Shown in pieces: positions 37,945 through 46,350 of a stretch of DNA of 64,000 nucleotides. The position numbers and the translations under genes were made by a program. Source of the DNA: Alteriqipengyuania flavescens (lineage in GTDB: Bacteria; Pseudomonadota; Alphaproteobacteria; Sphingomonadales; Sphingomonadaceae); the NCBI RefSeq assembly GCF_030406725.1, contig NZ_CP129107.1, forward strand, positions 1,302,001 through 1,366,000, read 5' to 3'. Below the pieces are notes generated by a model that worked only from the letters and a program-made list of their open reading frames with translations, searched no databases and was not told the origin of the DNA. Every line of letters starts with the position of its first letter. Position 1 is the first letter of the stretch.

Positions 37945-39243
37945 TCAGCGCAGCCACGGCCCCGTGATCGCCAGCGTCGCCGTGGGGCTATAGGCATTGA
38001 CGAAGAGCGTCATGCCGTCAGGCGACCAGCAGGCCCCGGCCAGTTCGGTCTGCGTCCGCAACCGCGCGAAGGGATAGGCGTGTCCGTCCGGCGTGATCCC
38101 GCGCAAGTGATTGTCGACCACGTCGGTGTATTGGTCTTCACAGACAATGAGGTGGCCGTTGGGCGCCACTGTCAGATTGTCACCATAATTGAACTGGTCG
38201 GGCGAGGTGCTTTCAAAAAACAGGTCCAGCCGGCCTTTGCCGGGGCTAAAGCGGAACACCTGCCCGAGTTTTGCCGCGCCGCCCGATGTGCAGCAGAAGA
38301 AGAGCTCTCCGGTTCCCATATGGATGCCTTCGCCCCGCGCGAAGAGCGTCGCCCCCTTTGCCGCTCCGCGCTGCCGCAAGTCGTCTTCGGGGCTGGCGAC
38401 ATTTTCGAGATCGATCCACCGCACCTTTGCCGCACCGCCCGGCGCCATGCCGCGACCATCCCAGTTGCGGCTGTCTGCAATGCCGTCGGCAGCCAGCGCC
38501 TGAAGCTTGCCGCCAGCGAGAAGCTTGCCGGGCAAGGCCGGAATGAAGCGATAGAGAAGGCTGTCGTCGCGGTCCTCGGTCATATAGACAATACCGGTTT
38601 CGGGATCGACTGCAGCGGCTTCGTGGTTGAAGCGGCCCATAGCCTCCAGGGGGACAGGGTCCACCAGGCCCGGAGCGCTGGCGGGAACTTCGAACACCCA
38701 GCCATGGTCGCGCCCGACACCGTCCCCCGCACGTGTCATGTCTTCTTCGCAGCTCAGCCAGCTCCCCCACGGGGTAACGCCCCCCGCGCAGTTACGAATT
38801 GTGCCAGCGAGCGACCGATATTGACGCTCGACCTTGCCGCTCGCGGCATCGAGCACCAGCGTGGTCGTCCCGCCGGGAAGCACTCCGCCGCCGCTGCGCC
38901 TATCGAAGCCCGAAACAAGCTCGCCGCCCGCATCATGCTGCACCTTGAGTTCGTGATTGCGCACAAGGGCGAGCTTGCCCTTGCCAAGGCCGAAGCAGCC
39001 CATGCCATCGGCGCGATCGGGCACGGTGCCGCCGTCGTCCATCGCATCGCCAAGCCGCGAGATCAGTCGGTAGGAAAAGCCCCTTGGCAGATCGAGCAGA
39101 CCCGCCGGGTCCGCCTGCAAGGCGCCGTAGGGGCTTGGCGCCGTTGCACCGGTCAACCCGGACTGCCGCGCAACGCAGCCGCTCGCCAGCAGCGCGGCAA
39201 ACGCGCTCCCCGTTGCCAGGAATGTGCGCCTGTCAGCGTTCAT
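37945..39243 (-). CDS. PhoX-like (DUF839) phosphatase-type secreted protein
   Basis: 432 residues. The N-terminus MNADRRTFLATGSAFAALLA followed by SGC has a twin-arginine motif and a lipoprotein-like cysteine. The body is the DUF839/PhoX beta-propeller type: RNHELKVQHDAGGELVSGFD, GTIRNCAGGVTPWGSWLSCE, RFNHEAAAVDPETGIVYMTE and APNGHLIVCEDQYTDVVDNH. PhoX enzymes are calcium/iron alkaline phosphatases. The start at 39243 places the Tat signal correctly; the frame upstream is overlap. Last gene of the TonB receptor-phytase operon, 13 bases after the phytase stop, so it probably releases phosphate from organic esters in the periplasm. Confidence 0.88.
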   Translation of the reverse strand: MNADRRTFLATGSAFAALLASGCVARQSGLTGATAPSPYGALQADPAGLLDLPRGFSYRLISRLGDAMDDGGTVPDRADGMGCFGLGKGKLALVRNHELKVQHDAGGELVSGFDRRSGGGVLPGGTTTLVLDAASGKVERQYRSLAGTIRNCAGGVTPWGSWLSCEEDMTRAGDGVGRDHGWVFEVPASAPGLVDPVPLEAMGRFNHEAAAVDPETGIVYMTEDRDDSLLYRFIPALPGKLLAGGKLQALAADGIADSRNWDGRGMAPGGAAKVRWIDLENVASPEDDLRQRGAAKGATLFARGEGIHMGTGELFFCCTSGGAAKLGQVFRFSPGKGRLDLFFESTSPDQFNYGDNLTVAPNGHLIVCEDQYTDVVDNHLRGITPDGHAYPFARLRTQTELAGACWSPDGMTLFVNAYSPTATLAITGPWLR

Positions 39244-39256
39244 GGCCTTGTCGCAA

Positions 39257-40273
39257 CTACCTGTTGCCTGTCGCATCCAGGATCGCCTCCCAGGATACCA
39301 GCTTGAAATTCTGCGCTTGCGGACTGTTGTCGCCATCCTGCGCAACGAACAGGCCGTCCGGGTAGTCGGCTCCGAAACTTCCGGGGGCGAGATCTATCCC
39401 GTCCGTTTCCTGCGTTGCGCCGAACGTGCCTGCACCGATGCGAAAGCGGCCCGCAGGTGCCATGTCCGGCAGTCGGTAGAGCGCATAGGCGTTGTCGCCC
39501 TGGCTCGAGGCCACGAGGAATCCCCCGTCCGTGGCCTCGGGCCAGATCGCCAGCCCCTCGACATCGGCAACCAGTTGCCTGCCGTCGGTTTCAGCGACAA
39601 GTTCACCTTCGGTTTCACCCGGCGCGAAACGCCAGATGCCGCGCATCTCCTCGCCGACATACAGCGTGCCGTCGCGCGGATCGACGACGCAACCTTCCGG
39701 TTGCGTGGCAACACGCAAGCTGCGTAGGGAGCGGAAGGATAGCGTCGGCGCAAGATCGATCGCAATCTCGGTGACAGTGCCGTTCTTCAACGGGGAATAG
39801 GCGCGCAACTCCCCGCCGATATTCGCCATGCAGAAACCGTACCCTTCGCCTGCGCCCGCCTGCGCTTTGCCCAGCAGCGAGAGTTCGCCGGTCGCGGTGT
39901 CGAGGCGGAACACTTGTATTGCCGCGTTGGCCGGATCGTTGCGGTCGCTCGCCGCAACAATTACGCCTTCTTCGCCAAGGTCGACGAGATCGACGTTGTT
40001 GACGAGGCCGGCTGCAAAGAATCCGCGTCGCTTTCCGTCCAGCCCGTAGACGTAAAGACCCGCTTTCTTGTCGGTTGCGACGATCAGACTTTGCGCCGGA
40101 TCAGCGGGATTGCGCCAGATTGCCGGGTCGTCGGCGGCGTCTTCGTTGGCGGTGCCGACCGGCTCCGTTTCACCCGACGCGGCTACGACCGAGGCCGGAA
40201 GCGAAACCACTGGCGGCGTGGTGGCGCAACCCGCAAGTGACACTGCGCCCACAAGAGAAACAAGCCCGCGCAT
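39257..40273 (-). CDS. beta-propeller 3-phytase lipoprotein
   Basis: 338 residues. MRGLVSLVGAVSLAGCATTP is a lipoprotein signal (lipobox Leu-Ala-Gly-Cys). The body has the beta-propeller phytase signatures DAADDPAIWRNPADPAQSLI, VATDKKAGLYVYGLDGKRRG, NNVDLV, EGYGFCMANIGGELRAYSPL, ATQPEGCVVDPRDGTLYVGE with EMRGIWRFAP, and DVEGLAIW. Removes phosphate from phytate with Ca2+. The ATG at 40273 shares a base with the stop of the TonB receptor gene, so the two are coupled. Together with the receptor and PhoX-like protein it forms a phytate/organic phosphate acquisition system. Confidence 0.93.
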   Translation of the reverse strand: MRGLVSLVGAVSLAGCATTPPVVSLPASVVAASGETEPVGTANEDAADDPAIWRNPADPAQSLIVATDKKAGLYVYGLDGKRRGFFAAGLVNNVDLVDLGEEGVIVAASDRNDPANAAIQVFRLDTATGELSLLGKAQAGAGEGYGFCMANIGGELRAYSPLKNGTVTEIAIDLAPTLSFRSLRSLRVATQPEGCVVDPRDGTLYVGEEMRGIWRFAPGETEGELVAETDGRQLVADVEGLAIWPEATDGGFLVASSQGDNAYALYRLPDMAPAGRFRIGAGTFGATQETDGIDLAPGSFGADYPDGLFVAQDGDNSPQAQNFKLVSWEAILDATGNR

Positions 40274-43107
40274 CAGAACGTCAACCTCGCGCCGAACTTC
40301 ATCGTCCAGTTGTAGCGTTCGTACTGATAGAGATTCTTGCCGCCACCAAACGTATTGTAAGCAAAGTATTTGGCGTCGTTGATGTTCACCCATTCATAGT
40401 AGAGCTGGATCATGTCACTGACGCGGTACTTCGCGCTTAGATCGAGCTGGAAGTGATCGTCTACGTAACGGTCGAAGTCCGCTTCGTCGCCCAGCTCATC
40501 AAGATATTTGTCGCGGTAGGTGCCGGCCAGCCTGATCGAGAATGGCCCCTTTTCGTAACCCAGGGTGGCGTTGGCGGTATGTTTCGATGTCGACGGGAGG
40601 CTGATCTTGCGCAGATCGGCCGCATCGCCGTCGATCGGGACCATGCCGCTGGCGTCGGTGTAGGTGTAGTTGGCCTGGACGAGCAGCCCGTCGAATGGCG
40701 CGGGCAGTTCTGTGAACGCTTTGGAGAAGCCCAGTTCGATGCCCCAGACCTCCGCGCTCGGCCCGTTGATCGGGATCACGGCCTCGGTAAAGGCTATGCC
40801 ATTGAACGTATCGTCTTCGCGCACAGTGTCGACGATGTAGTTCTCGATGTCCTTGTAGAAGACCGCGGCTGTCAACGCGGCATTGCGACCGAAGTAGTAT
40901 TCTGCCGAGGCGTCGAAGTTCCATGCCTTGTAGGGCTTGAGCGCCGGATTGCCGAATTCGCCCTCGCGCTCACCCTCATCATTTTCCTCGACGATGAAGC
41001 GCGGCGCGAGCTTTGACAGTTTCGGGCGCACCAGGCTCTTGTACCCGGCAACGCGCAGTATCAGGTCGGGCTGCGCCTCGTAGCGGACATTGAGGCTCGG
41101 CAGCCAATCATCGTAGTCCTTTTCGAAACTGACGGGCATAACGATCACGGTGTCGTCATCAGCGATGGAGCTGTCGGGCAGGGTGCCACCTTCCTCGATA
41201 AGTGTGACGAGGTTGCCCGAAATGTCGTTCGAGGTGCCTTCGTAGCGGACACCGCCGATGACGCGCAGCGCGGCATTTTCGTAACGGCCGAGCAGGTATC
41301 CGGCCATGATGTCCTCGCTGACCGCGTAGTCGTCAGTAGCCGAATCGAACTGTGTGTCGATGTCCTGCAACTCGAACTGGTCAAAGTTGTCGAAGAAGTA
41401 GCGCGTCGGACTCGTGAAATCCGCTACCGGGCCGATATCGGTGATCCGGTAAGTCTGCTCTCCAAACACATCGGCCAGCGTGTAATCGTCAATCTCGTAG
41501 AATTCGACATCCTTGGCGTAGCTCTTCTCGCGCCAGCGGCCCTTGAAACCGGCCTGCACAGTGAACGTCGCTGAACCGAGGAACATCTCGCGGCCGATGT
41601 CGAACTTGGCGGACCATTCCTCATCCTGCGCATCGGACAGCGCGGTCAGCTCGATGTCCTTGAAGCCATAGCCGGCAGGGTCGGCAAATGCTGCGACATT
41701 GCCCGCAACGGAATAAAGCGGAACGCGCGGATCGGCGTAGTCGAAGCCGACGACCACACCATCATCTTCAAAGTCTCGCTCGAACTGGGCGGGATCGACC
41801 GAACCGGCTTCCTTTTCCGAGGCCCTGGCATAGCTGGCGAGGTATTCCAGGTGCCAACCATCACTGTGCGTTTCACCGCCTGCGACGACAGACCAGATCC
41901 GCTGGCGCTCGAAGCGATCCTTGATGTCGCGCTCGACCGTGAATTCCTGATCCGCATCGGAGAAGGTCGCGCTCACGCCGTCAAAGCTGCTCGGGCCGTC
42001 GTCCTCGAAATCGCCGAGATCGAAGGTTGTCCGGCGGCGGTATTCCTGATCGTCGAACTGGCTAAAGGCGCTCTTCACATAGAGCTCGGTGTTATCACCC
42101 ACCTTAAAATCGAGGCCTAGCGTCCCGCTGATGCGTTCACGTTCGACATCGTAATCGCGGTACTGCACTTCGAGCGGGAATACGCCGCCATCGGCATCCA
42201 CCCAGTCATCCGCTTCGATATTGTCCGTCTCGAACTTGCGCTTGTAATAAGAAACACCGCCTGAAATTCCGACCGTGTCGGACAGCTTCGTTGCGAAATC
42301 AAAGCTACCCTTGGGCGTTACCTCGCCCGAATATTCGTTGTAGCTTCCTTCCAGTTTCGCGGCCAGCAGGTCCTTCCTACGCGCGAAGGCGCTGGTGGTC
42401 TCGATCTCGACCGAGGCGCCGATGGTGTCGGCGTCCATATCGGGCGTAAGCGATTTCTTCACCTCGATCGATTCGATGATATCGCTCGACACGACATCGA
42501 GCGCGACCGAACGCACATCCGATTCCGGCGCAGGCAAACGCACGCCGTTGAGCGAAGTGGAATTGAGTTCCGGATCAAGACCACGGATCGAAACGAAGCG
42601 GCCTTCGCCCTGGTCGTTGAGGATGTTGATGCCCGGCAGTCGGCGCATCGATTCGGCCACGTTCTGGTCGGGGAACTGGCCGATCGCATCACGGGTCAGG
42701 ACATCACTGACAGTGTCCGACGAACGCTTGCGCGAGAGCGCGCTGGCCAGGTTCGCGCTCTGCCCGATGACCAGGATTTCTCTGCCAGTGGTAACGCCGA
42801 CGGTGATCGTGACGTCAACCTCGCCCGTTTCGGGAACCGACACAGGCTGCCGCACGGTTTCGGCACCGACGTAGCGGACTTCCAACGTGTAGTCCCCTGC
42901 CGGAACGTCAGCCAGATAGAAACCACCGTCGGCATTCGTCGTAGCGACGCGGCCAAGCTCCACAATGCGCACCTCTGCGGCACGCAGCGCAACCGTTTGC
43001 GATGCGTCGATCACGGTGCCAACGACTTCGCCTGCAAATGCAGGCGAAGCAGCCAGAATGGCAAAAGCGGGCAGCGACATGGTTGCCAGCAGCCGGGTGG
43101 TAATCAT
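40273..43107 (-). CDS. TonB-dependent receptor with N-terminal carboxypeptidase-regulatory-like domain
   Basis: 944 residues. Signal peptide (about 1-25, ending AFAGE), then an Ig-like CarboxypepD_reg domain (VVGTVIDASQTVALRAAEVR to GDYTLEVRYVGAETVRQPVS), a plug (TREILVIGQ region, NVAESMRRLPGINILNDQGE, GRFVSIRGLDPELNSTSLNG) and a large barrel ending NWTMKFGARLTF. The regulatory-like domain is typical of receptors that take up polymers or complex substrates. Co-transcribed with the phytase and PhoX-like genes, so phytate or another organophosphate is the likely ligand. A Pho-box-like site lies 47 bases upstream. Confidence 0.93.
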   Translation of the reverse strand: MITTRLLATMSLPAFAILAASPAFAGEVVGTVIDASQTVALRAAEVRIVELGRVATTNADGGFYLADVPAGDYTLEVRYVGAETVRQPVSVPETGEVDVTITVGVTTGREILVIGQSANLASALSRKRSSDTVSDVLTRDAIGQFPDQNVAESMRRLPGINILNDQGEGRFVSIRGLDPELNSTSLNGVRLPAPESDVRSVALDVVSSDIIESIEVKKSLTPDMDADTIGASVEIETTSAFARRKDLLAAKLEGSYNEYSGEVTPKGSFDFATKLSDTVGISGGVSYYKRKFETDNIEADDWVDADGGVFPLEVQYRDYDVERERISGTLGLDFKVGDNTELYVKSAFSQFDDQEYRRRTTFDLGDFEDDGPSSFDGVSATFSDADQEFTVERDIKDRFERQRIWSVVAGGETHSDGWHLEYLASYARASEKEAGSVDPAQFERDFEDDGVVVGFDYADPRVPLYSVAGNVAAFADPAGYGFKDIELTALSDAQDEEWSAKFDIGREMFLGSATFTVQAGFKGRWREKSYAKDVEFYEIDDYTLADVFGEQTYRITDIGPVADFTSPTRYFFDNFDQFELQDIDTQFDSATDDYAVSEDIMAGYLLGRYENAALRVIGGVRYEGTSNDISGNLVTLIEEGGTLPDSSIADDDTVIVMPVSFEKDYDDWLPSLNVRYEAQPDLILRVAGYKSLVRPKLSKLAPRFIVEENDEGEREGEFGNPALKPYKAWNFDASAEYYFGRNAALTAAVFYKDIENYIVDTVREDDTFNGIAFTEAVIPINGPSAEVWGIELGFSKAFTELPAPFDGLLVQANYTYTDASGMVPIDGDAADLRKISLPSTSKHTANATLGYEKGPFSIRLAGTYRDKYLDELGDEADFDRYVDDHFQLDLSAKYRVSDMIQLYYEWVNINDAKYFAYNTFGGGKNLYQYERYNWTMKFGARLTF

Positions 43108-43153
43108 TGATCTAGACTCCGTCTCTGTTCGGAACGGGCGTTAGGAACTGATT

Positions 43154-43171
43154 TTGACAGTCGATTTACGG
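43154..43171 (-). promoter_or_regulatory. candidate Pho box upstream of the phosphate operon
   Basis: Read on the minus strand, CCGTAAA-TCGA-CTGTCAA has two 7-base half-sites at the 11-base spacing of PhoB sites. The second half matches the CTGTCAT consensus in six of seven positions and the first in four. Location (47-64 bases before the TonB receptor ATG) and gene content support it; the match is moderate. Confidence 0.45.
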
Positions 43172-43646
43172 TTTGATTGCAATTTGATGACTCGGGGAAT
43201 TGCTGAGCGCGAATGATTCGAGCTATTGCTCCGGTGCATCGACCGGCACTTTTGTATGCTGGTATGGCGGTCATTTTGGCCCCGGTTGGGCAGGTAGGCA
43301 CGGTACACACAGCACCGGCCATAGCGCAGCACGTCAACAATGCGGCGAGGTCAACGCAAAGTATATTCGCATGAACTACTGCGGACCTCAAAAAATCTTA
43401 CTTGCGACTATACGCGGGTGGAAGTCGTTCCCAAAGCAAGCAAATCATCTTTCATTGCCGGCCCGGGCGATAGTGGTTGACCTATCTTTGCTTGGGACGT
43501 TGCGTTTGGCATTATGACCCACGCAAGTGCGACACAGGGAACGCTTCAATCGGTGGATGAGGCGACCGGCACTGCCCAAGTAATGTGGTATACTCCAATC
43601 GATGAAGTTTACCGCAAGGGCTAATCTCTTCTTTATTGATGCACCG
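43172..43646. other. 475-base region without a recognised gene
   Basis: Divergent region between the phosphate operon and a broken lipoprotein gene. Open frames here have no ribosome site and no family resemblance. A TG-n-TATACT extended -10 box at 43585-43593 could be the promoter of the lipoprotein gene. Confidence 0.5.
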
Positions 43647-44066
43647 ATGGGCCTTATGAAAATTGCCTGCGCTTATCTAGCGGTTTTGGGACCGGTCCTG
43701 GCCTCATGTGGCACTGCGACTAAGCCAGTGTCCCAAAAGGAAACCCACGTCCAAATTGATAAGTGAAAAGTTAATGAACACGAAACTCCCCATACCGAAG
43801 GGGCGTCCGGTGTGCTTTCTTATCGCGAAGGTTGCCTTTATCTCTCGACGAGTGTTGTAAACACCGGACTGGTGGTGCCAAGCGCTTTTTCATTTGATGG
43901 TCAGGCCCTTTTCACGGAATTTGGAGAAACTCGTATAGGCGAGAGATCGGAGTTCACTGGCACTTTCGCCAATCCATCAACAACGTCGTACGCATGTTCG
44001 GAGTTCTTTCCGAACGTGCTAATCGTCGATTATGTTCGACCAGCCAAGGTGGAAAGTTCGGATTAA
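43647..44066 (+). pseudogene. putative lipoprotein interrupted by an in-frame TGA
   Basis: From the ATG at 43647 (or 43656) the frame gives a lipoprotein signal (MKIACAYLAVLGPVLASCGT, lipobox Leu-Ala-Ser-Cys), then VSQKETHVQIDK and a TGA at 43764. The same frame continues without another stop to 44066: ASGVLSYREGCLYLSTSVVN, LVVPSAFSFDGQALFTEFGE and SYACSEFFPNVLIVDYVR. The second part has the GCLYL and W/F-DG pattern of small secreted lipoproteins. The most economical reading is one gene of about 139 residues with a nonsense mutation. Family not named. It ends 24 bases before an IS5-family element. Confidence 0.6.
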
Positions 44067-44090
44067 CACCAGACAGTCCGCTCCCACCTA

Positions 44091-44930
44091 GGCTCAGGAC
44101 CTATTAAATCGCTTGCATGAAGCATGATTGGTTGATTCAAGGACAGCGTCAAGGAGACGCTGTTGATGGATGTTCCGTTTCTGCTGAGCCGTGCACAGAT
44201 GCGCCGGATCGAGCCGTATTTCCCGCTGTCGCACGGCATCCCAAGGGTCGATGACCGGCGGATCGTGTCGGGGATCATCTATGTCATCAAGCATGGGCTG
44301 ATGTGGCGTGATGCGCCCAAGGGCTATGGCCCACACGAGACGATCTACAACCGCTTCATCCGCTGGAGCAAAATGGGCGTGTTCAACCGCATCTTCGCCG
44401 AGCTGGCGGGCAAGGCGGGCGAGCCGGACACGGTTATGATCGATGCCTCCCATTTGAAGGCCCACCGCACGGCGGCAAGCCTCTTAAAAGGGGGGCTCTT
44501 CCCAGACGTATCGGGCGCACCAAGGGCGGGTTGAACTCCATGCTGTCTGCGACGGGCTGGGCAGGCCGATAATCCTGCTGCTCACCGAAGGCCAGATGAG
44601 CGATCACAAGGGCGCTGCTTTGCTGCTTCCCATCCTGCCGCGCGCCAAGGTGCTGCTCGGCGACAAAGGCTATGATAGCGACTGGTTCCGTGCCGCACTC
44701 GACAACCAGGGCATCGCCGCCTGTATCCCGCCGCGCAAGAACCGGAAAATCCAATATCACTACGACAAGCAGCTCTACCGACAGCGCCACAAGATCGAAA
44801 ATGTCTTCGGCAGGATCAAAGACTGGCGTCGCGTCGCCACCCGCTATGACCGATGCGCCCACACATTCATGTCCGCCATCTGCATCGCCGCTACCGTCTG
44901 CTACTGGCTGTGATCAATGAGTCCTGAGCC
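44091..44930 (+). mobile_element. IS5-family (IS427-like) insertion sequence, 840 bp
   Basis: Ends GGCTCAGGAC (44091) and GTCCTGAGCC (ending 44930) are perfect 10-base inverted repeats, flanked on both sides by TA, the target duplication expected for this group (TA at 44089-44090 and 44931-44932). Length fits the IS427 subgroup. The transposase is frameshifted twice, once at the usual programmed site. It has landed at the 3' end of the HxlR-type gene. Confidence 0.9.
44163..44913 (+). pseudogene. IS5-family transposase, disrupted
   Basis: First frame 44163-44534: FLLSRAQMRRIEPYFPLSHG, VKHGL-type middle IIYVIKHGLMWRDAPKGYGP, and VMIDASHLKAHRTAASLLKG (first Asp). At AAAAGGGGGG (44487-44495) the IS427 group normally shifts -1, which here gives RRIGRTKGGLNS. 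Then at about 44537 the next segment (HAVCDGLGRPIILLLTEGQM, LLGDKGYDSDWF, KIENVFGRIKDWRRVATRYD with the Glu) lies in yet another frame. A loss of seven bases (or one) at GGTTGAACTCCATGCTG explains it. The catalytic residues are present but split, so the element is probably dead. Confidence 0.85.
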
Positions 44931-45396
44931 TAAGTTCAGTCAGCGGCCGATGGCCCGGTCCAGGGCGCGCTTCGACATTGCGAGCAGTCAGTTCCTCGCC
45001 GCACTCGCTGCAGGTGAGTAGAGGCGTTGTCGGCTTTCCGCATGACCGATGCACATGAATGACCGGGAGGCCCTCCTCCACGGGGTAGTGCTTTCGCGAC
45101 CAGTCGAAGAGAGTGAGCAGGATCGGGTAAAGGTCCAGTCCTTTCCGGGTCAGCCGATATTCGTGACGAAGCGGACGCTCGCAATACGCTTCCTTGCGAA
45201 GCACGCCTTCCTCGACCAGCACCGACAATCTTTCTGCTACCACGGTGCGCGAGATTCCGAGGTTCTCCTTGATCACATCGAAACGACGCACGCCGAAGAA
45301 CAGTTCTCGCAGAATCAACAGCGTCCAGCGGTCGCCGATGACGGCCAGGCTGCGCGAAATCAGGCAGGGCTGCTCAGAGAGTTCATCCCACTTCAT
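44914..45396 (-). CDS. HxlR-family regulator with C-terminal zinc-ribbon-like tail
   Basis: 160 residues: CLISRSLAVIGDRWTLLILR and ELFFGVRRFDVIKENLGISR are the HxlR winged helix; the tail has RSCGKPTTPLLTCSECGEEL, a possible metal-binding four-cysteine-like patch. The last five residues (RLRTH) and the stop are supplied by the IS5-family element inserted at 44931, so the native C-terminus is slightly altered. The start overlaps the stop of the VOC gene (ATGA), so it is the last gene of the operon 47138-44914 and probably controls it. Confidence 0.88.
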   Translation of the reverse strand: MKWDELSEQPCLISRSLAVIGDRWTLLILRELFFGVRRFDVIKENLGISRTVVAERLSVLVEEGVLRKEAYCERPLRHEYRLTRKGLDLYPILLTLFDWSRKHYPVEEGLPVIHVHRSCGKPTTPLLTCSECGEELTARNVEARPGPGHRPLTELRLRTH

Positions 45397-45881
45397 GCGT
45401 CCTCCGCATTTCCTGCCTCCCCAAACCCGTAGTAATTTCGGACAACCGGCTCGTGCGATATCCCCGGCTCGAACACTTCGATCAACACATTGTCCGGCGC
45501 GCCCAGCATGAAATAACCTCCGCCGCCATTCAGCCTGCGGATCGGGTTCGGAATGCTGAGGTCAGCGGCCTTCATGCGGTGGTAAAGCTCTTCGATGTCC
45601 ACGACCTGGAAACCCAGATGATGCACGGCGTTGCGCGCGCTTTCCTGCGGGGGCTGCTCGTAGAAGTGGATCGCACCGATACCCACCTTCATGAAGATGT
45701 TCCGCGCCCCGGCCACATCGCCATCCCAGACAATTTCGGCGTCGAACCAGGTCCGATAGAAGTCGAGCGTCGCCTGCAGATCGGATGCGAAAAGATGCAC
45801 ATGGTGGAAGTGGTAGCGCCTTTCGCTGTCGTAGGGAAAGTTGCGTGGGGCTGGGTTGGTCAAGGCTGCGTCCTCACCCAC
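45393..45881 (-). CDS. VOC-family (glyoxalase/dioxygenase-like) protein
   Basis: 162 residues in two beta-alpha-beta-beta-beta units: YHFHHVHLFASDLQATLDFY starts the first, NAVHHLGFQVVDIEELYHRM the second. Candidate metal ligands are the His in HHVHLF, the Glu in AIHFYEQPP, His in VHHLGF and Glu in NVLIEVFEPG, the usual H-E-H-E set. The family includes glyoxalases, extradiol dioxygenases and epimerases. Neighbours (enoyl-CoA hydratase, tautomerase-like protein, HxlR regulator) point to a small catabolic operon. Substrate unknown. Overlaps the previous gene by 8 bases. Confidence 0.85.
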   Translation of the reverse strand: MGEDAALTNPAPRNFPYDSERRYHFHHVHLFASDLQATLDFYRTWFDAEIVWDGDVAGARNIFMKVGIGAIHFYEQPPQESARNAVHHLGFQVVDIEELYHRMKAADLSIPNPIRRLNGGGGYFMLGAPDNVLIEVFEPGISHEPVVRNYYGFGEAGNAEDA

Positions 45882-46350
45882 GCTTCTTCACATTCGCGCT
45901 AATCGCCTTGGCCTTGGCATCGCTGAACACCTCGGTGCCAACCAGATCATGGATCGACAGGACGTCGCCATGCGATCCCCAGCTGCCTTCCTTGATGACC
46001 CGGAAGGTCACGCACCAGGAAGGCGAGGGGTCGGACAGGCCCAGAGCGTCTGCCAGCGCGCCGAGCGTGCTGCGGATGACTTCGGCGCGCGTCTCGTCCG
46101 GCCAGTCGCCTTCCATTACGGCGATATCAATCACCATTGCATCCGCACCCGTGTCGGCAACCAGCTGCCCGCCGATGGCCATCATATCGGGATCGTATTC
46201 GCTAAACAGGACCTGAAAGCCTACGCGCGCTGCCGGAACGTTCTGGCCGATCTCCGGCACAAGAACCGCGTCGGTGAGCGTTTCGGCCAGAGCTGCCCGA
46301 GCGTCTCGGGCGATCCTTCCTGTGGGGGCGTTGACAGTGATGATCGTCAT
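45874..46350 (-). CDS. tautomerase-superfamily-like protein
   Basis: 158 residues: MTIITVNAPTGRIARDARAA, then LAETLTDAVLVPEIGQNVPA and a second similar half MVIDIAVMEGDWPDETRAEV. The two beta-alpha halves and length resemble 4-oxalocrotonate tautomerase/MIF-like proteins, but residue 2 is Thr, not the catalytic Pro-1 of active members. It may therefore be a non-tautomerase relative. Its ATG overlaps the enoyl-CoA hydratase stop (TAATG). Assignment moderate. Confidence 0.6.
   Translation of the reverse strand: MTIITVNAPTGRIARDARAALAETLTDAVLVPEIGQNVPAARVGFQVLFSEYDPDMMAIGGQLVADTGADAMVIDIAVMEGDWPDETRAEVIRSTLGALADALGLSDPSPSWCVTFRVIKEGSWGSHGDVLSIHDLVGTEVFSDAKAKAISANVKKRG

Noticed and set aside
43200-43517. 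Open frame of about 105 codons upstream of the broken lipoprotein
   Set aside because: Odd composition, no ribosome site, no domain; probably non-coding.
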